Shown here: positions 10,426 through 23,478 of the stretch, piece after piece
Layout of the letters: each line of letters starts with the position of its first letter
How positions within the stretch are numbered: position 1 is the stretch's first letter
Assembly: GCA_021464245.1 (NCBI GenBank)
Contig: JADCRB010000031.1
Location: forward strand, 1,446,762 to 1,510,761
Source of the DNA: Carallia brachiata
Lineage: Eukaryota; Streptophyta; Magnoliopsida; Malpighiales; Rhizophoraceae
DNA: 64,000 nt
Direction: 5' to 3'
The notes under the pieces: model-generated
The model's database searches: none
What the model was told of the DNA's origin: nothing
The model's input: the letters and a program-made list of their open reading frames with translations, nothing else
Made by a program: the position numbers and the translations under genes

Positions 10426-12489
10426 GTGGGCCAACTATAAAATCCAACAGCCACAAACAAACAATAGTCCCTGATCATTAAGGTACCTAGCAAACAAAAA
10501 AGGTTTCAATTTATTAATACGCTGTATTTCTATCAATATTGATATCGTCTTTAATTTTAAATGTCTCAAGTTTGAGTCCAATTAAAATGAATAGACAAAA
10601 CAAAATAATTTTGAATTCCCTGCCAATCTCAACAAAGTATGGGATGGTATAGGGAACTAAAAGTACTACTGCCACTTATCTCCGCGAACATATTATCAGT
10701 CTTAGAATCACCTCCAATGTCACATTGTGATCCATCATCAGTCTTTGGTCCCACGTTTTTTGAGGGAGTTTTTTTTTTTCTTTTTTCTTTTGGGAAATAC
10801 AGTTTCCAATCTTATTTTTATCCCGTTAAATCAACAAATTACTCCAATTGGAGTTCTTAATCCTTAACTTAAGACTTGAAATTTTGAATTATAATCCTCA
10901 ATGTTATTGCCGATCAAATAGCAAATACAATTTGTTTTTTCTTTTTTTCTTTTTTTTCGAATTGTGAGTTAGGGTTTTGAGACTGCCAAATGCCAGTTTT
11001 GCCAACCCTCGTCGAGACTGGGCCTGTAACCTGGGCCCAGTCCACATTAACAATGATTACAAAACCACTATGGGCCAACAGTATGCGAAGCTGCATGGAC
11101 TGAACTATTTCCTATCTAGGCTAACAACAAGTTTGTGAATTTTATGAATTTCCTACTTTCCAACTGACCAGAACAAGAGGATTGTAACGCAATTGAGTAT
11201 TTACTCTAATAATTGAGGAGAGTGTCCCTCAATCATGAGGTGAGAGTTTAATCTCTACCAATTTCATTCTCCCTTCCTCTCGTATGCCTATTAGGGATTC
11301 TTGTAAACCAAAAAAACGAAAAAGAGGATTGTTAGGACCCAAAAAAAAAAGAAAAAAGAAAAAGAGGATTGTTTTTTTGGGGGAGGGAGGGGAACTCTAC
11401 CAGCATTAGTTGGAAGAGTTTTCCTCTAATCATTAAATTTGAAGTTCAATCTCTAGATATTTTGCTTTATCACTGCATTCCTTAACCAGTTGGTTTCTAA
11501 CTCCTAAAAGATCAAAAAAAAAAAAAAAAAAAAGAAGGAAGATTTGGAAATTTCTGTCATCCCCGGCAAAAAAAAAAAAAAATGATTATGAATTTTGATG
11601 TTGCACTCGGGATCACTCACACCTTCGATAATCACTTGCTTGAAACATGTGAATTATCAATCAATAAATAAATAAAAAGAAAATAACTTCAATAATCTTG
11701 ATTCTTGCACTGTGAACCCATAAGATCGTTGAGGCTGTCCTAATATCAATATGGAAACTGTATCCACGAATTAAAATTCAAATGGGAGGTTGCGATTTAG
11801 AACTACCGTTTCTTATAAGGTAAGGTCAGAAACAGATTCAACCGTGTTGTAGACACTGGTGTATCCTTTCCTCGCTAACTCCTGCATTGTTGAGTTATGG
11901 ATTATTGGTTAATCTAACAGCTACTAATTGTAATCCGATGATTGCCTCGTGTAATGGCATTTGAATTTATAAAGTGCAACAAAGTCTAATCCCAACCAAA
12001 TCAAAGACAATGCATTCTTTTTTTTCAAAGTCTAATCCCAACCAAATCAAAGACAATGCATTCTGACTTTTGAAGGCAAAGGGGAAATAAATTTATGCGC
12101 ATTTGCACGCTCTTCGATCGAGAGACGTTGGCAAATGCCAACGCTTTACCCCAGAACAAAATCAATTTCGTTACACAGGCCTGCAATAATTCCTCGTAAG
12201 TGATGACCATCAGAAAATGTTTGTATATTAATTTTTAATATCTTAATTGATATCATAAATGAAATATATTGATAATATTTATAATAAAAAAAAATAATTT
12301 TTAAATTTTATTATAAAAATTATTAATTTTATTATATTCAGAAGATCGATAAAATATTAAATATCGAAACATGTATTAATACTAATTCAACGTTACTCGG
12401 ACACAAATTTGATACGTATCTCAAGAATAACCATTACTGCTGCTAGTCATAGGCAGAGCTCTCACACTTTCAGTTCTGTCGTTGATGGA
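10426..12489. other. Intergenic region with short repeats, no gene
   Basis: Two loosely related stretches at about 11190-11300 and 11395-11500 (both with 'ctctaatNatt' and 'caatctct'-like words) may be degenerate SINE-like copies. A perfect 39-bp duplication is at 11980-12064. Otherwise homopolymers and short frames only. The last 200 bases would be downstream of the RING-H2 gene. Confidence 0.4.
11980..12064. repeat. Perfect 39-bp direct repeat
   Basis: 11980-12018 and 12026-12064 are identical (starting 'caaagtctaatcccaacc', ending 'gacaatgcattct'), separated by a 7-base T run. Confidence 0.95.
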
Positions 12490-13587
12490 CTAACTTACAC
12501 TGAGAGAGGACACATCAAAGTGAGTGTTTGAACTGGGAAATCTCTTACTTTTAGACCATTGCCAAATCTTCGAAACCGAGAAGCTCTCACCTCTAGTCCT
12601 GCCCCAGATTTTCTTGTCTTCTACGTTTCCATCAGCTGGTGGGCACGCATTATCTTTGTCCCTTCTGCTGTTAAGATTGTTATCCCGAGACAAGGCCACT
12701 TGCAGATATGAGTCGCCCACCACATACTGAACTGTGCCCATTGAATAACATCTCCTGGCGTCCAAATTGCATCTGCTGGTCTCTCCTTGTCCTGTCTCTC
12801 CTTCTCCATTCCTCAGGGATCTGAATTTGCCAAGTCTCACTGAAAACATCCTCTTTTCGCCAACATTTTCCTCCACAATGACTGGCTTTTGACAATTATA
12901 AGACCCATTTTCGCCCTCCCTGGAAAGTCCACTTGATACTTCTCTGGAGAGCATTCCAAAATTGAGGAATTGGTTGTCCATGGGAAGACTAGAGCTCAAA
13001 AGGGTCGCTCTACAGAGAGGGCAAGTGGAGTTTGAGAGAAGCCACGTGTCTATGCAGTCAATGTGGAAAGCATGGCTGCATATGGGCAGCAATCTGAGTT
13101 TATCTTTGTCTGAGAATTCACACAAACAAACTACGCAATCAAATGGCTCCTTTGTACCCATGATGTCCTTGTAGTAAAACACAGGCAGGGCATCAATGGA
13201 AGCTTGGTCTAGGCCTGAGTCGTGCAGGCGAAATAGCTGTTGAAGCTGCCTCTGAAGAGAAGTAGATCCTGAGGTTTCTGGGAATCTATTGGAATGAAAA
13301 ATTGGTGAAAAAGACGGCCTTTTTGTGAGAAATCTAACGAGCAAATGGAGAAGACCAGAAATGAAGAAAATGGCAGCTAGAATCATTATTATCAAAAGAA
13401 GTATTGGACTGACTCCATCAAAAGGTGGCGATGGGGTTGGTTCTTTGTCATAGTTAAAACTATTGTAAGGCGTCGAGATTGAAGAGGAAGGTGATGGTAT
13501 TAGAGGAGGAGGTGGGATTGCTGGAAAACCATCTTTTTGCTTGGTTGAATACAGAAATCTAGACATTTTAGCAGCCTGGTGTTTCAC
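12490..13587 (-). CDS. ATL-type RING-H2 finger E3 ubiquitin ligase (ATL46/47-like)
   Basis: Single-exon 365-aa protein, a typical architecture for Arabidopsis Toxicos en Levadura (ATL) ligases. In order: a proline/serine-rich N-terminus, one hydrophobic membrane segment (about residues 59-87), a GLD motif (GLDQASIDALP, residues 125-135), and a RING-H2 zinc finger at residues 151-192. The spacing is canonical: C151, C154, C170, H172, H175, C178, C189, C192, with a tryptophan after the fourth ligand pair. A long basic C-terminal tail follows. ATL proteins anchor in a membrane and pass ubiquitin from an E2 to targets. The tail and overall length resemble the ATL46/ATL47 subgroup, but that placement is from memory. 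A second in-frame Met at residue 8 (13566) could be the real start. Confidence 0.93.
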   Translation of the reverse strand: MKHQAAKMSRFLYSTKQKDGFPAIPPPPLIPSPSSSISTPYNSFNYDKEPTPSPPFDGVSPILLLIIMILAAIFFISGLLHLLVRFLTKRPSFSPIFHSNRFPETSGSTSLQRQLQQLFRLHDSGLDQASIDALPVFYYKDIMGTKEPFDCVVCLCEFSDKDKLRLLPICSHAFHIDCIDTWLLSNSTCPLCRATLLSSSLPMDNQFLNFGMLSREVSSGLSREGENGSYNCQKPVIVEENVGEKRMFSVRLGKFRSLRNGEGETGQGETSRCNLDARRCYSMGTVQYVVGDSYLQVALSRDNNLNSRRDKDNACPPADGNVEDKKIWGRTRGESFSVSKIWQWSKSKRFPSSNTHFDVSSLSVS

Positions 13588-16500
13588 TTCAAAAACAGTG
13601 CTTTTTCTTATGAGTCTTTAGACCTTAGACACTTGGTAACTAAATAAAGCATGACTCTGAAAAAGACTGGCTTGAATTGGGGCTATGGGAGATAAAAGGG
13701 TGGACAAGCTAAGAATATATTCTTGCAGAGGATTCGATTATGCTTTGTGGGCGTGGGAAAATTCCAGCTTTAAAATGGGAATTGTGACTAAAAGAAAGTT
13801 TCTCTTGAACTCTTCTTTGTTTTTGACAGAAGAAAAGCCTAGTACTTTGGTGTGAATTGTCTTGGGAGAAGGTAGATTTTGGGAGAATTGGCGGATGGTA
13901 AGGCTTGCAAGGGACCACCTTTAATATTGGATCACTCACGCAGCCCTAAAAAGAGTCCACTCCACTCATATGTCTTTTTTTTTTTTAGGTATTTGGTGAG
14001 ATAGTTCATTACATAAATGTAAAAATGAAATATAAAATAATAATATGAGTTTATTATTTAAATTTAAATTATTAATTATATTAAATTTACTGTTCAATCA
14101 ATAAACTCATCTCTTTATTTTGTGTTTTAATTTTATATCTCTGTATTTTTTTTTCTTGGCTATGATGGGACCTTGTTTTTTTTCAATTTGTTTGCGCCAT
14201 ATAAGTCCTTGACAGAAGGGATTTTTAATTTTTCGGTTATCTAGTCTAGATTGTTAATTATTTTTTTGGGGGGGGGGGGAGGGGAGAGAGATGATTAAGG
14301 CTAAATAAAGGGTTTAGAAGGAGTGTGATATGTTGGCCCTTTTTGATGATAAAGAACAGTTTTCAAAGTGTGAAACAATTGCCACATTGACTTGAGAAAT
14401 TGCCTCCCACTTTACCAAACTCAAAAGGCCCCACCTGCTAGCCATTTGAAGGCTCATGAAGGTTAATGAAGATTCTTCTTTAAACCTGCAACTTTTTTTT
14501 TTTTCTCCCTCTTTAAAAACTTAGATGCATACAGTGCATTAGAATAGTTAACCAGAAATGGGGATGCCACAAAGGTAATATTGTAATGATTGAGATCTCC
14601 ACTAACCACTCACAAATTGATTTGTCACGGTGTTCAATGTGGCTTTCTTTATTCCTCATCAGCATTTATCAGAATAATTGCCCTCCACTTATTGTCATTT
14701 GGTGCAACTGCTACTGCAAATTTCCTTCAATTTTGGCAAGCGTACGCTACAGTTGGTTAACTATACAAAGCATCTTTGTTCAAAATGCTAAATTGACCAT
14801 ATAGAGTCTCATAATAAGATCTAAAAATTTAATGCATGTCATATTCAATTGTAGTAATGTTCACTTATGAAAGTTATTGTGATTTTGTGGTATATTCAGA
14901 TGTACACGCAATTTTACTCTAGTTTCATATAAAAAATGTTTCAACAGCGAATTTTTTCACCCAATTAGCCAAGCTTGGTGTCATAGCAAGTAGGCACTAA
15001 AAAACTCCCTTTGAATGATTATCTAGCAATACTTAAAAGAGAAAAGAGTAGGGCACTAAAAAACAAAATCTTAGCTGTGGACAAAATCTAAGGTTAGGTC
15101 ACATGCTCTTTTCCATGAGGCGCATGGCATCTTTTTTTAATAACATTTCTTGATTGTACATCCACCGCTATATGGAGCAGGTGATTATGACCAATAAATG
15201 GTCGTAGCTGTTACTGTTTACTGTTCACGCGCAACCAGCAACGTTGGTTGACTCGAAGTCTGTATTTCTTTCTTTGTTTTGTGTTGTTTTTGTTTTTGTT
15301 TTTGTTTTTTTCTGACTAAATCTAAAGTTACATACCTGCCAGCTCCAGATTTGGATCTATATGATAACTTTATGCGTTTACTTATGGCCATTCACAACCT
15401 AAATGGGGTACGCCCCTCCGAGCTATGGAGAAATGGCTCTACCGGTCATACATCCAATTGCCTATAGAAAGGATTCAAAACTCCCATAACATTTAAGAAT
15501 CGGTGAAGACCTGGCGTGACGCACTTTTCTGACGTTTTGTTTTATTTTGTTTTGTTTTGTTTTGTTTTTTTTTGAAATTTTTATGAATTGTTTGGAATCG
15601 GTAGACTCTAGCTTGGAAAATGATACTCGACGAAAGCTCATTGATGCACCATTCCCTTATTGAAAAGACGCCTAAATTATATACAAAATGACGTAATTTG
15701 TCTTATATATATATATATATATATATTATTAACAGATTCATTGAGTTATAAATTATATAATAGAAGTTAACTTTTTTATTCTTGTACTAAATTTAAGATT
15801 TTAAAAATAAATATTTAAATTTTTTATCATTCGATTGTCCTGAAAAAATGTCTTTTTTTTAATTTTTTTTAAATGAATCAGACTACAAAATCCATCTTTG
15901 CTATGAAAAATTAATTGATTACAATTAATTGAATTTGGCTTCCATCCAATTTTATGTTCTGATACGCACGTTTGGCATCCAGAAGAATAAATTCATAAAA
16001 AAAAAAAGAAGAATAAATTCATATTCTTTGTCCTAAGTGGATCTGATGCTTTAGTTTCTTTGATTTTGGAAGATATGTGAAGGCCTGCAGGTCATGTGCC
16101 TTAGTAACTAGAAACTATCCGTATGTATCCATCTATTCTTTTTTCGATTAAATTGGCTTAAAAAAAATTTAAAATCGACCCCCTTAATAATGAGGACGAT
16201 TCCATTGAGGCACAATTTATTGGAACATTTTGAGCTTATTATTATTATTATTATTATTATTTAGAAAATGAGAAAGTATCATTATAAATCTTGAGCCGTT
16301 GGGTATAGTAAGTATAACCAGAGCGTTCGAATAGGATTTGCATATATTTAGTTTAACCATTTAACTCTCGAACTAGTGATTTTTCACACAAATCTGAGTG
16401 TCTTAGCCAATTAAATCACAACATTAATAGTTTTTGAGTTTTAATGTAACAGTATGTACTCGTTTACTCTCAAAAATAAAACATATGAAATGCTTCCGAT

Positions 16501-16819
16501 AAAATGGGATTTCTATGCTTAAAAAAATATAATTATAATCTTAGACTCAGCAAAAGAAAAAAAAAAAAAGGAAAAAGAAAAGGTTAAGTTTTCACATCCC
16601 TTTCATGAAGAGAAAATTAATTAGGTCAATCAGGATTTCTTTAGATTTTCTAGTTTTGGAGACAGGCTGAAGCTGAAACCAAAAAGTTTTTGAGGCCCTG
16701 ATCAAATTGTAGCTTCCTGGATCATCAATTGACTATTCAGTTGATGCCAATTTCTTCCAGCTTATATCCTCTCAACCAAAATTAATGCTGCTGATTGAAT
16801 TACATACAATGTTGATTGA
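13588..16819. other. Intergenic region, no gene recognised
   Basis: Contains the presumed promoter of the RING-H2 gene (13588-14000), a G-run at 14269-14279, (TTTTG)n tracts near 15283-15310 and 15540-15566, (AT)n at about 15705-15726 and (TTA)n near 16238-16262. A degenerate copy of the window's dispersed AT-rich repeat lies at about 15745-15845. Short frames have no recognisable product. Confidence 0.5.
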
Positions 16820-19141
16820 TCATGGTATTGATGAGCTTATGGATCTGTCTTCTTCCTCCTTAATCCTGTGTATCATTGATGCAACTTGGTCCATCCTTGG
16901 CCTTTCATTTGGAGAAGGATTTATGCACCGCATTGCTATCCTTAACAAGCTCACCATCATTTCTTCTTTAGCACCTTCTGCAATCAATCTCCTGTCAAAT
17001 ACTTCCCCTGTCCACTCCTCTCTAACCACTGTCTGCACCCATGTTGCCAAATCAAACCCATTGTTTTGAACAAACTTCCCTGTCAAAAGCTCCAGAAGGA
17101 TCACCCCAAAGCTATAAACATCCACCATGAAGGGACTATATACGCGGAGTCCATTCAGGGCATTGTTCTTGAAACTGTCTGATTGACAAAGGAATGATTG
17201 ATCCAGGCTTTCGTCCACCATCAGGCCGTACTCACTGATGCTTGGCTCCATGTCACTGTCAAATAGAATATTGGTGGATTTCAGGTTCCCATGAGCAATT
17301 TGATCTCGGTGAAGCTCATTGTGCATGAATACTAATGCTCCAGCAATATTTGCAGCAACACTCAGCCTGCTACCCCAATCAAATTCTTGCCCATTTTCGG
17401 ATCCTGAATATCAGAAGAAAATTTGAAGTTGCATAAACGATAATTTTTGCGATTAAATTTACATTTTGCTTGATGAAATTAAAATTATTTAGGCCCCAGG
17501 AAAGTGAGAGAATGAAAGAGGACCGAGCAGCCGGGTATTCAACAGATCAGATTTCCCAAGCAGACAGGATTTTGTTGATCAGGTTTCACATTAAAAGCAT
17601 CGAATTTAATCCCATTGTCACCAAAAAATGCACAGATTTTCTATGCTTTGTCTGAAAAGAGAAGATAATAAAGATGCCAAGATTTTGTCTTACAGCATTT
17701 GTTACTTTCTGTTATATTATTGGTAATAATGAGAATGTTTTTCTAACAAGAAACTAAGTGAAACTAGAAAAAATTGTTAGGATGTGCTTAGTGGCTTACC
17801 ATGAAGAAGCTTGAAGAGACTGCCATTGGCGTAATACTCGTATACCAAAAGCTTCTCTTCCTTGGAGCAATAAAATGCGACTGCAGACGATACTCTTCGA
17901 TGCCTCAGCAGGTCTATTCTCTGCATCCTCCGCTGGAAATCCTCAAATGAAATGTCCCAGTCTTTAATCCTCTTCACAGCCAAGTCGACCCCATTATCAA
18001 GCTTGACCTTAAATAGGCTTCCATGCTTTCCTCTGCCAATCAACACGGCAGATGCTTTAAGCAAATCCTCAAATCTCAACCCCTTCACGACAGGACTTGA
18101 AAGTAGTACAAGTGATGAAGAGTTCTTTCCAACTTCAGCAGATGTAATTGAATACTCTGATCTATTTCTATTAGTATTGGACTCACTTGAAGAATCCGTC
18201 TGGTTTTTGCTAGCCTCCATTGCCACTGCATTTGCAGCAGTCCTTTCTTTTCTTGGCCTTTTCTTTCTAGCTAACTTCAATGCAATCAGGAGGACTGCAA
18301 CCAACAGAAGGATTATATAGCCAGAGAACATAACAATCTGTTCCTTCAAGGAATGTTTTGTTTCCTTTTTCAAAGGTGGAACTGATGGAGCTAATGGTTG
18401 GGGCAATGGTGGAGGTGGTGGTGGGCATGCATTTGGCAATGGCTTTCCACATAATTCAGGATTACCTAAAAAGCTGTCTGCAGTGAACTTGCCTTGGACA
18501 TCAGGAATAGAACCACTGAAATTATTGTTGGAGACATTAAATGCTAGGAGATTGGAGAAATCCAGGTTTGGTATTGGCCCGGTAAACTGATTATTTTGGA
18601 CTAAGAAGAAGAGAATGCCTGAAATCCGGGACAGATTCGGTGGCTGACCAGAAAAATTGTTGTTAGATAAATCAAGCTTCTTCAAGTTACCCAACTGCGA
18701 CAGGGAGGTGGGAATGCTACCTGAGAGTTGGTTCCCACTTATATACAGGTGAGTTAGACCATTGCAGTTTATTATCTCTTCTGACAATGAGCCAGAAATA
18801 TTGTTCCCTTTCAGGCTCAGGAAAACAAGAGACTTGACTTTGCACACAGAATTGACATCAATAGTTCCATTGAAATTAAGCTCTTCAAGAACTATCTTGG
18901 AAACTCTTTGTGACCTGCAGGTCACACCCTTCCATGTGCTATTGCAGGGAAATGAAATATTGTTCCAACCCCAGGCAGGATTTTTTGGTGGATTTCCATC
19001 TGAAAGTATATGCATAAACTGCAGCAGTGACTGCCTCACAGTTTCATCTTGGGACTTGGACATTGGAAGCACAACAATGATCAGAAGGAGAAGCATCCGG
19101 ATGGATGCACGATCCATTCTTTGATGAATAAGCAGCTTCAT
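16820..19141 (-). CDS. LRR receptor-like kinase, probable pseudokinase
   Basis: Two exons on the minus strand, 19141-17800 and 17403-16820, with a 396-bp intron; the join restores His-Gly-Ser in frame and gives 641 aa. In order: signal peptide (about 1-30), LRR N-terminal cap with paired cysteines, about five leucine-rich repeats (85-215), proline-rich stalk (about 239-257), one transmembrane helix (about 269-290) and a kinase-like domain from about 350. The glycine loop is GRGKHG (369-374) and the VAVK-type lysine is K390. The catalytic loop reads HGNLKSTN, with Asn in place of the HRD aspartate, and the DFG motif reads EYG. Both changes predict loss of phosphotransfer, as in plant 'probable inactive receptor kinases' of the LRR-III/PRK-like group, which signal as scaffolds at the plasma membrane. 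A start at Met9 (19117) is also possible. Confidence 0.93.
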
Positions 19142-20970
19142 GGAAACAGAATTTTAGAAATTTGTTCAAAACAAGAGTTTTATACAAAATGGGATTTTCG
19201 TTTATTTATGTGCAGTCCTGAGCTTGCCAAAGCAAGGAGAAGGTTTCAAAGCTGATGTTAATTTTATTACTCGATCGTTTCTCTGTGCCAGTCGGCCAAA
19301 ATTAGGGAGCCAGAGATTTAGTAAACTAAAATAAAACTGAATGTCATTGCTAATAAGGACTCCTAGAGCAGCCAAAAGAGTACAACAGAAGAATAAAACA
19401 AAGTGTCAAGGGCCGGCAACTTGAACGAGTCATTGTATTGACTGCCATGCCATGTCCTTATTACTTGGCCTGCCACTTACCAAATCTGCTAACTCTGAAG
19501 GTTTCCAATTATAATTAAGAGTAAGATTATGTAGACATGTTTGGTGGTACATGAGAAACACGCAGTTAATTTAACAGACATCTAACGGATTTTTTTTTTT
19601 TTTTTTTTCTTTTAAATTCAATACATCTTTTACAATTAACGTTTAATTATTGCGTGCTTATTGCGCTTTGTGTGCCAATACGCTTCACGGTTGGGATCTG
19701 AATAATAAAATCAATCATAAGAGTCAAACAACAGCATGAAAAACAGATTTCAATCCAATATTGTATGGATCGATTAGATATGTCATCCATGTACATTCCA
19801 CTTAGACGGGGCTGGTCGATGATGATTACAAATGGCAAAACCTGCCATCGTTAAATTTGATAATGCGTGTTCACGCAACGATCATCCTGGACAGGCTGAA
19901 CTCATGTATTAACCAAAGCAGTGCAATGTTGATCTGAGGCAAGGTCGTCCAATTGATAAAACAACAGACAAACTTCAACAATTTTTCAGAAAATAGATTA
20001 GTGACGGATCAATCCAATTCTGGGGTGGAGATCGGACGGGCCGTGAGAAAGAGACCCTACGGGGAATGCGTTCTGCGACCTATGGGTGAGCTTAGCCTAG
20101 GGAAGAGAGCGGCTTGTGGATCTACAATACTAAAAGACCTAGGAGTGCAGGTTGGATAGCTTAGAATTAGCACTTCGATGTTTAAATCAGTACAAGAACT
20201 AAAGACAGTATATGATGTAATAAATGGTTATTAATGTATACCTTGAAACTACAGTTTAAGTGAATATTTGTAATAAATATATATGTTGATATCATCGTAC
20301 CTTACTGGTATATTTAAGGTGGTTTTCTAAATAAATGAGAGGGAGTATTTCCTGCTGGACGTGGTCTTTGGGTCTAATAAGCACAGTGCTTAGATTTTCC
20401 CTAACAGTGACAGTAACATGTGAGTTAGCTACATTACATGGAAACTGCTAAATGCTTTCGCTGCAAATTGATGAATATGCCAATATCACTGCGATCCGGT
20501 AATCAAAAATTTTTCTTCGGAGAATGAATGTTCAGGGATATGCTAGAGAAAATCCTCCATGGTAATGCCATAGCCTCCTGATAAGGTATCTTTATGCTGC
20601 TTGTCCATTAGCTACTTTCAGCAGCCTACTGATGATCTTTTAAAGTTTTCATCAGCTTTTTGCTATATTACAGCGGTTGTTGCATGATTGCCGAACTAAA
20701 GAAATAGACACTGTCACTTCAAGAAAAAATGACTAATATGCGATTAAATTATCCATGCTTTCTGTTCATTTCTTCAGGGAGACTTTTCTTTCAAATCAAC
20801 ATTTGTCTATTGTTCTACTTCACTGGGGCAAACACCCCACGTAATTCAGTACAGGAAAATGACCGAATACGCGTGCATTCATCAAAGAGGTGCACTTGTA
20901 ATAAATAGTTCATTTCTACGATGTCAGATAAGAAGTTCAACTTGGAACTGGTGTCGCCGGTGGCAGCTCG
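19142..20970. other. Intergenic region between receptor kinase and UBC gene
   Basis: Holds the kinase promoter and, at the other end, the 3' UTR of the UBC gene. A dispersed repeat at about 19515-19690 has a relative at about 42968-43130. Bases 20000-20150 are less AT-rich and carry a 68-codon frame with no recognisable similarity; I see no reason to call it a gene. Confidence 0.45.
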
Positions 20971-23478
20971 TCATGGATCTACCCGTCCGGCAGTCTCATC
21001 ATCGCTCGATCCACTTTCTTCATCACTGAACTCTTCCTCATCGCTTCCCTCTTCAGTTGTGGATTTCATAATATTCTCCTTTTTAGCATATCGTTCACAG
21101 TACTCTGTTCACAAGAACAAAAGCAGTGTCATATATGTAAATGGATCTTCAGATATTAAGTTTGAAAACAAATTGCTTACCACTCTGTTTGTCTTAAATT
21201 ATGAAGGAAATTTAACCCAAAGAGTCGGCATATTTTGTTTCATATCAGGCAGAGATTAATTGCCTAATGATTCAAAATTGAATACTAGGGGCATTCCAGG
21301 CATCATAACTATAGGGATGTTGAATGTTAGTCCACTGATGAACCCTTTCAGGAAACATCCACTTTAAAAACATCATGAATCGAGACATTTTTGCTTTGCA
21401 TGCTTATTCTGTTTACTGTCTTATATCACTTTATGAAATCGTTTCCAGGATTTATCCTTTGGTCATGAACAGTTATGCACACATACACATATCAGCAATG
21501 CAAGTATGCAACTCTTTACACCATTATGCGGTGCCATGGCTAAAGAACATAAAAACTTGCGCCTCCCAGTTCCAAAATTTCCAAAAGTGCAGATAAGATA
21601 GCAGTGGAATGATCCCACGTCTTCCCACCTTTCACTCTTTGATCATAACTTTGACGATCCTTCATCATCAAAGAGGCAGCATCGCCGTTCAATGGGTCTG
21701 AAGGATTTGGGTAAAGTAAGAGCTGTGGCAGGAAAACTTCAAAAACATTTAGAAGATCTGCAGTAATCGTGACAACAACTGCACCTGAGAAATCCTCATG
21801 AAAATTGAAAGGGAAAACGACAAACAAACAAAAATGCCCGAATGCAGGGCTTATTAAGCTTGGGGTGATTTGTTATTACCAAACATCGGACTCCACGATT
21901 GATTGATAACATCCAAGCATACAGAACCAGAGCTGTGGACAAAAAATAACACAAAGAGGAAAGTCAGATGCATCACAACAAAGCTCAAGAAAGCAATATT
22001 TCAAACAAAAAACTGCTTTGTCAATGCTTTAGAGGGAATTAGAATACTGAGCCAACTAGAATCTTCAATTCAAAATTTCAAATTCTACATGACTAATTGA
22101 AGCAGCTACATTCGTCTGAACTAATGGTATTATTGCGAAAGTTCATGCAGAAAAGAGCCAGTATGCTATTAACAAACAATTAATTTCTCACAGTTCATCA
22201 ACATTTGGGTGGAATATCTTGTTCAAAATCCAATAGAAGGAGACTTGTATGGATAAGCATCGGGAAGTTCAACACGGATTTTCCAAACTCCACCTTCATA
22301 AAGGCCTAAAAGCAATACAAGATAAATTGTCTCAAAATATTGTTTAAAAGAAAACAACAAATGGTACACATATCACAAAGTTCTCATAATACTTATGGTC
22401 AACAAATGGAAAGCAGTTGATATTCTCAATTACGTTTCTGGAATCATGAGATTCACAAGCTGTCCAGGCCATCAAGACCTAACATGTATTCTCTTGGAGG
22501 AAATGACAGGCAATATTCACGGTTTATTCCTATATATATTCAACGAACCTTACCCATACAATTACGAAATTGAACACAACACAGAGAGAGAGGAGGGGGG
22601 GGAAAGAGAGAGAGAGAGAGAGCATGAAACCAAAGAAAGGAGGATTGAAATTCCATAAAGGAGGAAAAAAGCACCGAAAGAGAAGAGATTGTACTTTCTT
22701 TTGGACCGTGAAACTCCACATTGAATTCATTCAGTCCATCATTTATTGTCTCCACATTGTAATCACTCATCATCCTGGATGACATAAAGACAGGTAAGAA
22801 TTGCCACTACCAATGTAGACACATGCTGTTATCAGCAAAATTTCTACACTAACAGTCTAGAAAGGCCATATGATGAGAATTTCACAATCATAAGGACAAG
22901 ACATCAATCAGGGCAATAACTCGAATCCCTTACTTGGGCCTAGTCATTGAAACGATTGCAAATGACGAGTGGAAGACGTGCACTAACAAAAAGGTGCAGT
23001 TATAGACTATCAAACCAATATCCAGAAATTCTTTGACTTGAAAACACGGTTATCAGCAAAAAAGTTGCCAATGTCCAATTATGAACTATAAGCAGTCAAC
23101 CATGAAAAATTTTTACAGTGTTTTGAATGGCTTTAACCAGAATTCCCCTATCTTCCGATATTTAAACGTCTATGGTTCTTTCGAAACACTTGATAGTTTT
23201 GCCTTAATACTGAATCTGTCAATAAGTTTTTTTCTTTTAATTTTTTTATAATTCTGCCACAAGATCAAACCTGCACACGTCTCAGACTAAGTACAAAGGT
23301 TCCTTCACAATTATTGCAGTGCCTGTAACTTCAACTCCATTGACAATTATGTCAATTGTACAAAGTAAACAGAGGTTGTACAACAAATGTGGCACATCCA
23401 ACAAGCATATGTTGCACATCAATAAGAATCTTACAACTTCATAACATCCATCTCTCTCCTCTTGCTTGGCGAAGACAT
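20971..23478 (-). CDS. UBE2H/UBC4-5-6-like ubiquitin-conjugating enzyme E2, copy A, with one frameshift
   Basis: Six coding exons on the minus strand: 23478-23435, 22774-22695, 22305-22192, 21932-21880, 21757-21629 and 21104-20971. They encode [15 protein letters not shown], then [11 protein letters not shown], then [15 protein letters not shown], then [12 protein letters not shown] (active-site Cys), then [17 protein letters not shown], then an acidic tail ending ETAGRVDP. This is the order and sequence type of plant UBC4/5/6 (UBE2H class), which take ubiquitin from E1 and pass it on with RING or other ligases. All junctions are GT-AG and phases fit, except that exon 3 is 114 bases where 115 are needed: one base is missing near 22225 relative to copy B, in an A-run context, after the codons for SIGF. 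As given, translation breaks before the active-site exon. Either a real null allele or an assembly error. Confidence 0.85.

Noticed and set aside
12524..13174. Frames antisense to or overlapping the RING-H2 gene
   Set aside because: Shadow frames of a strongly conserved coding exon on the other strand.
13980..14150. Weak inverted repeat resembling a MITE
   Set aside because: The arms match only in AT-rich words and no target duplication is visible.
17952..19124. Plus-strand frames across the receptor kinase exon
   Set aside because: Shadows of the LRR and kinase coding sequence on the minus strand.
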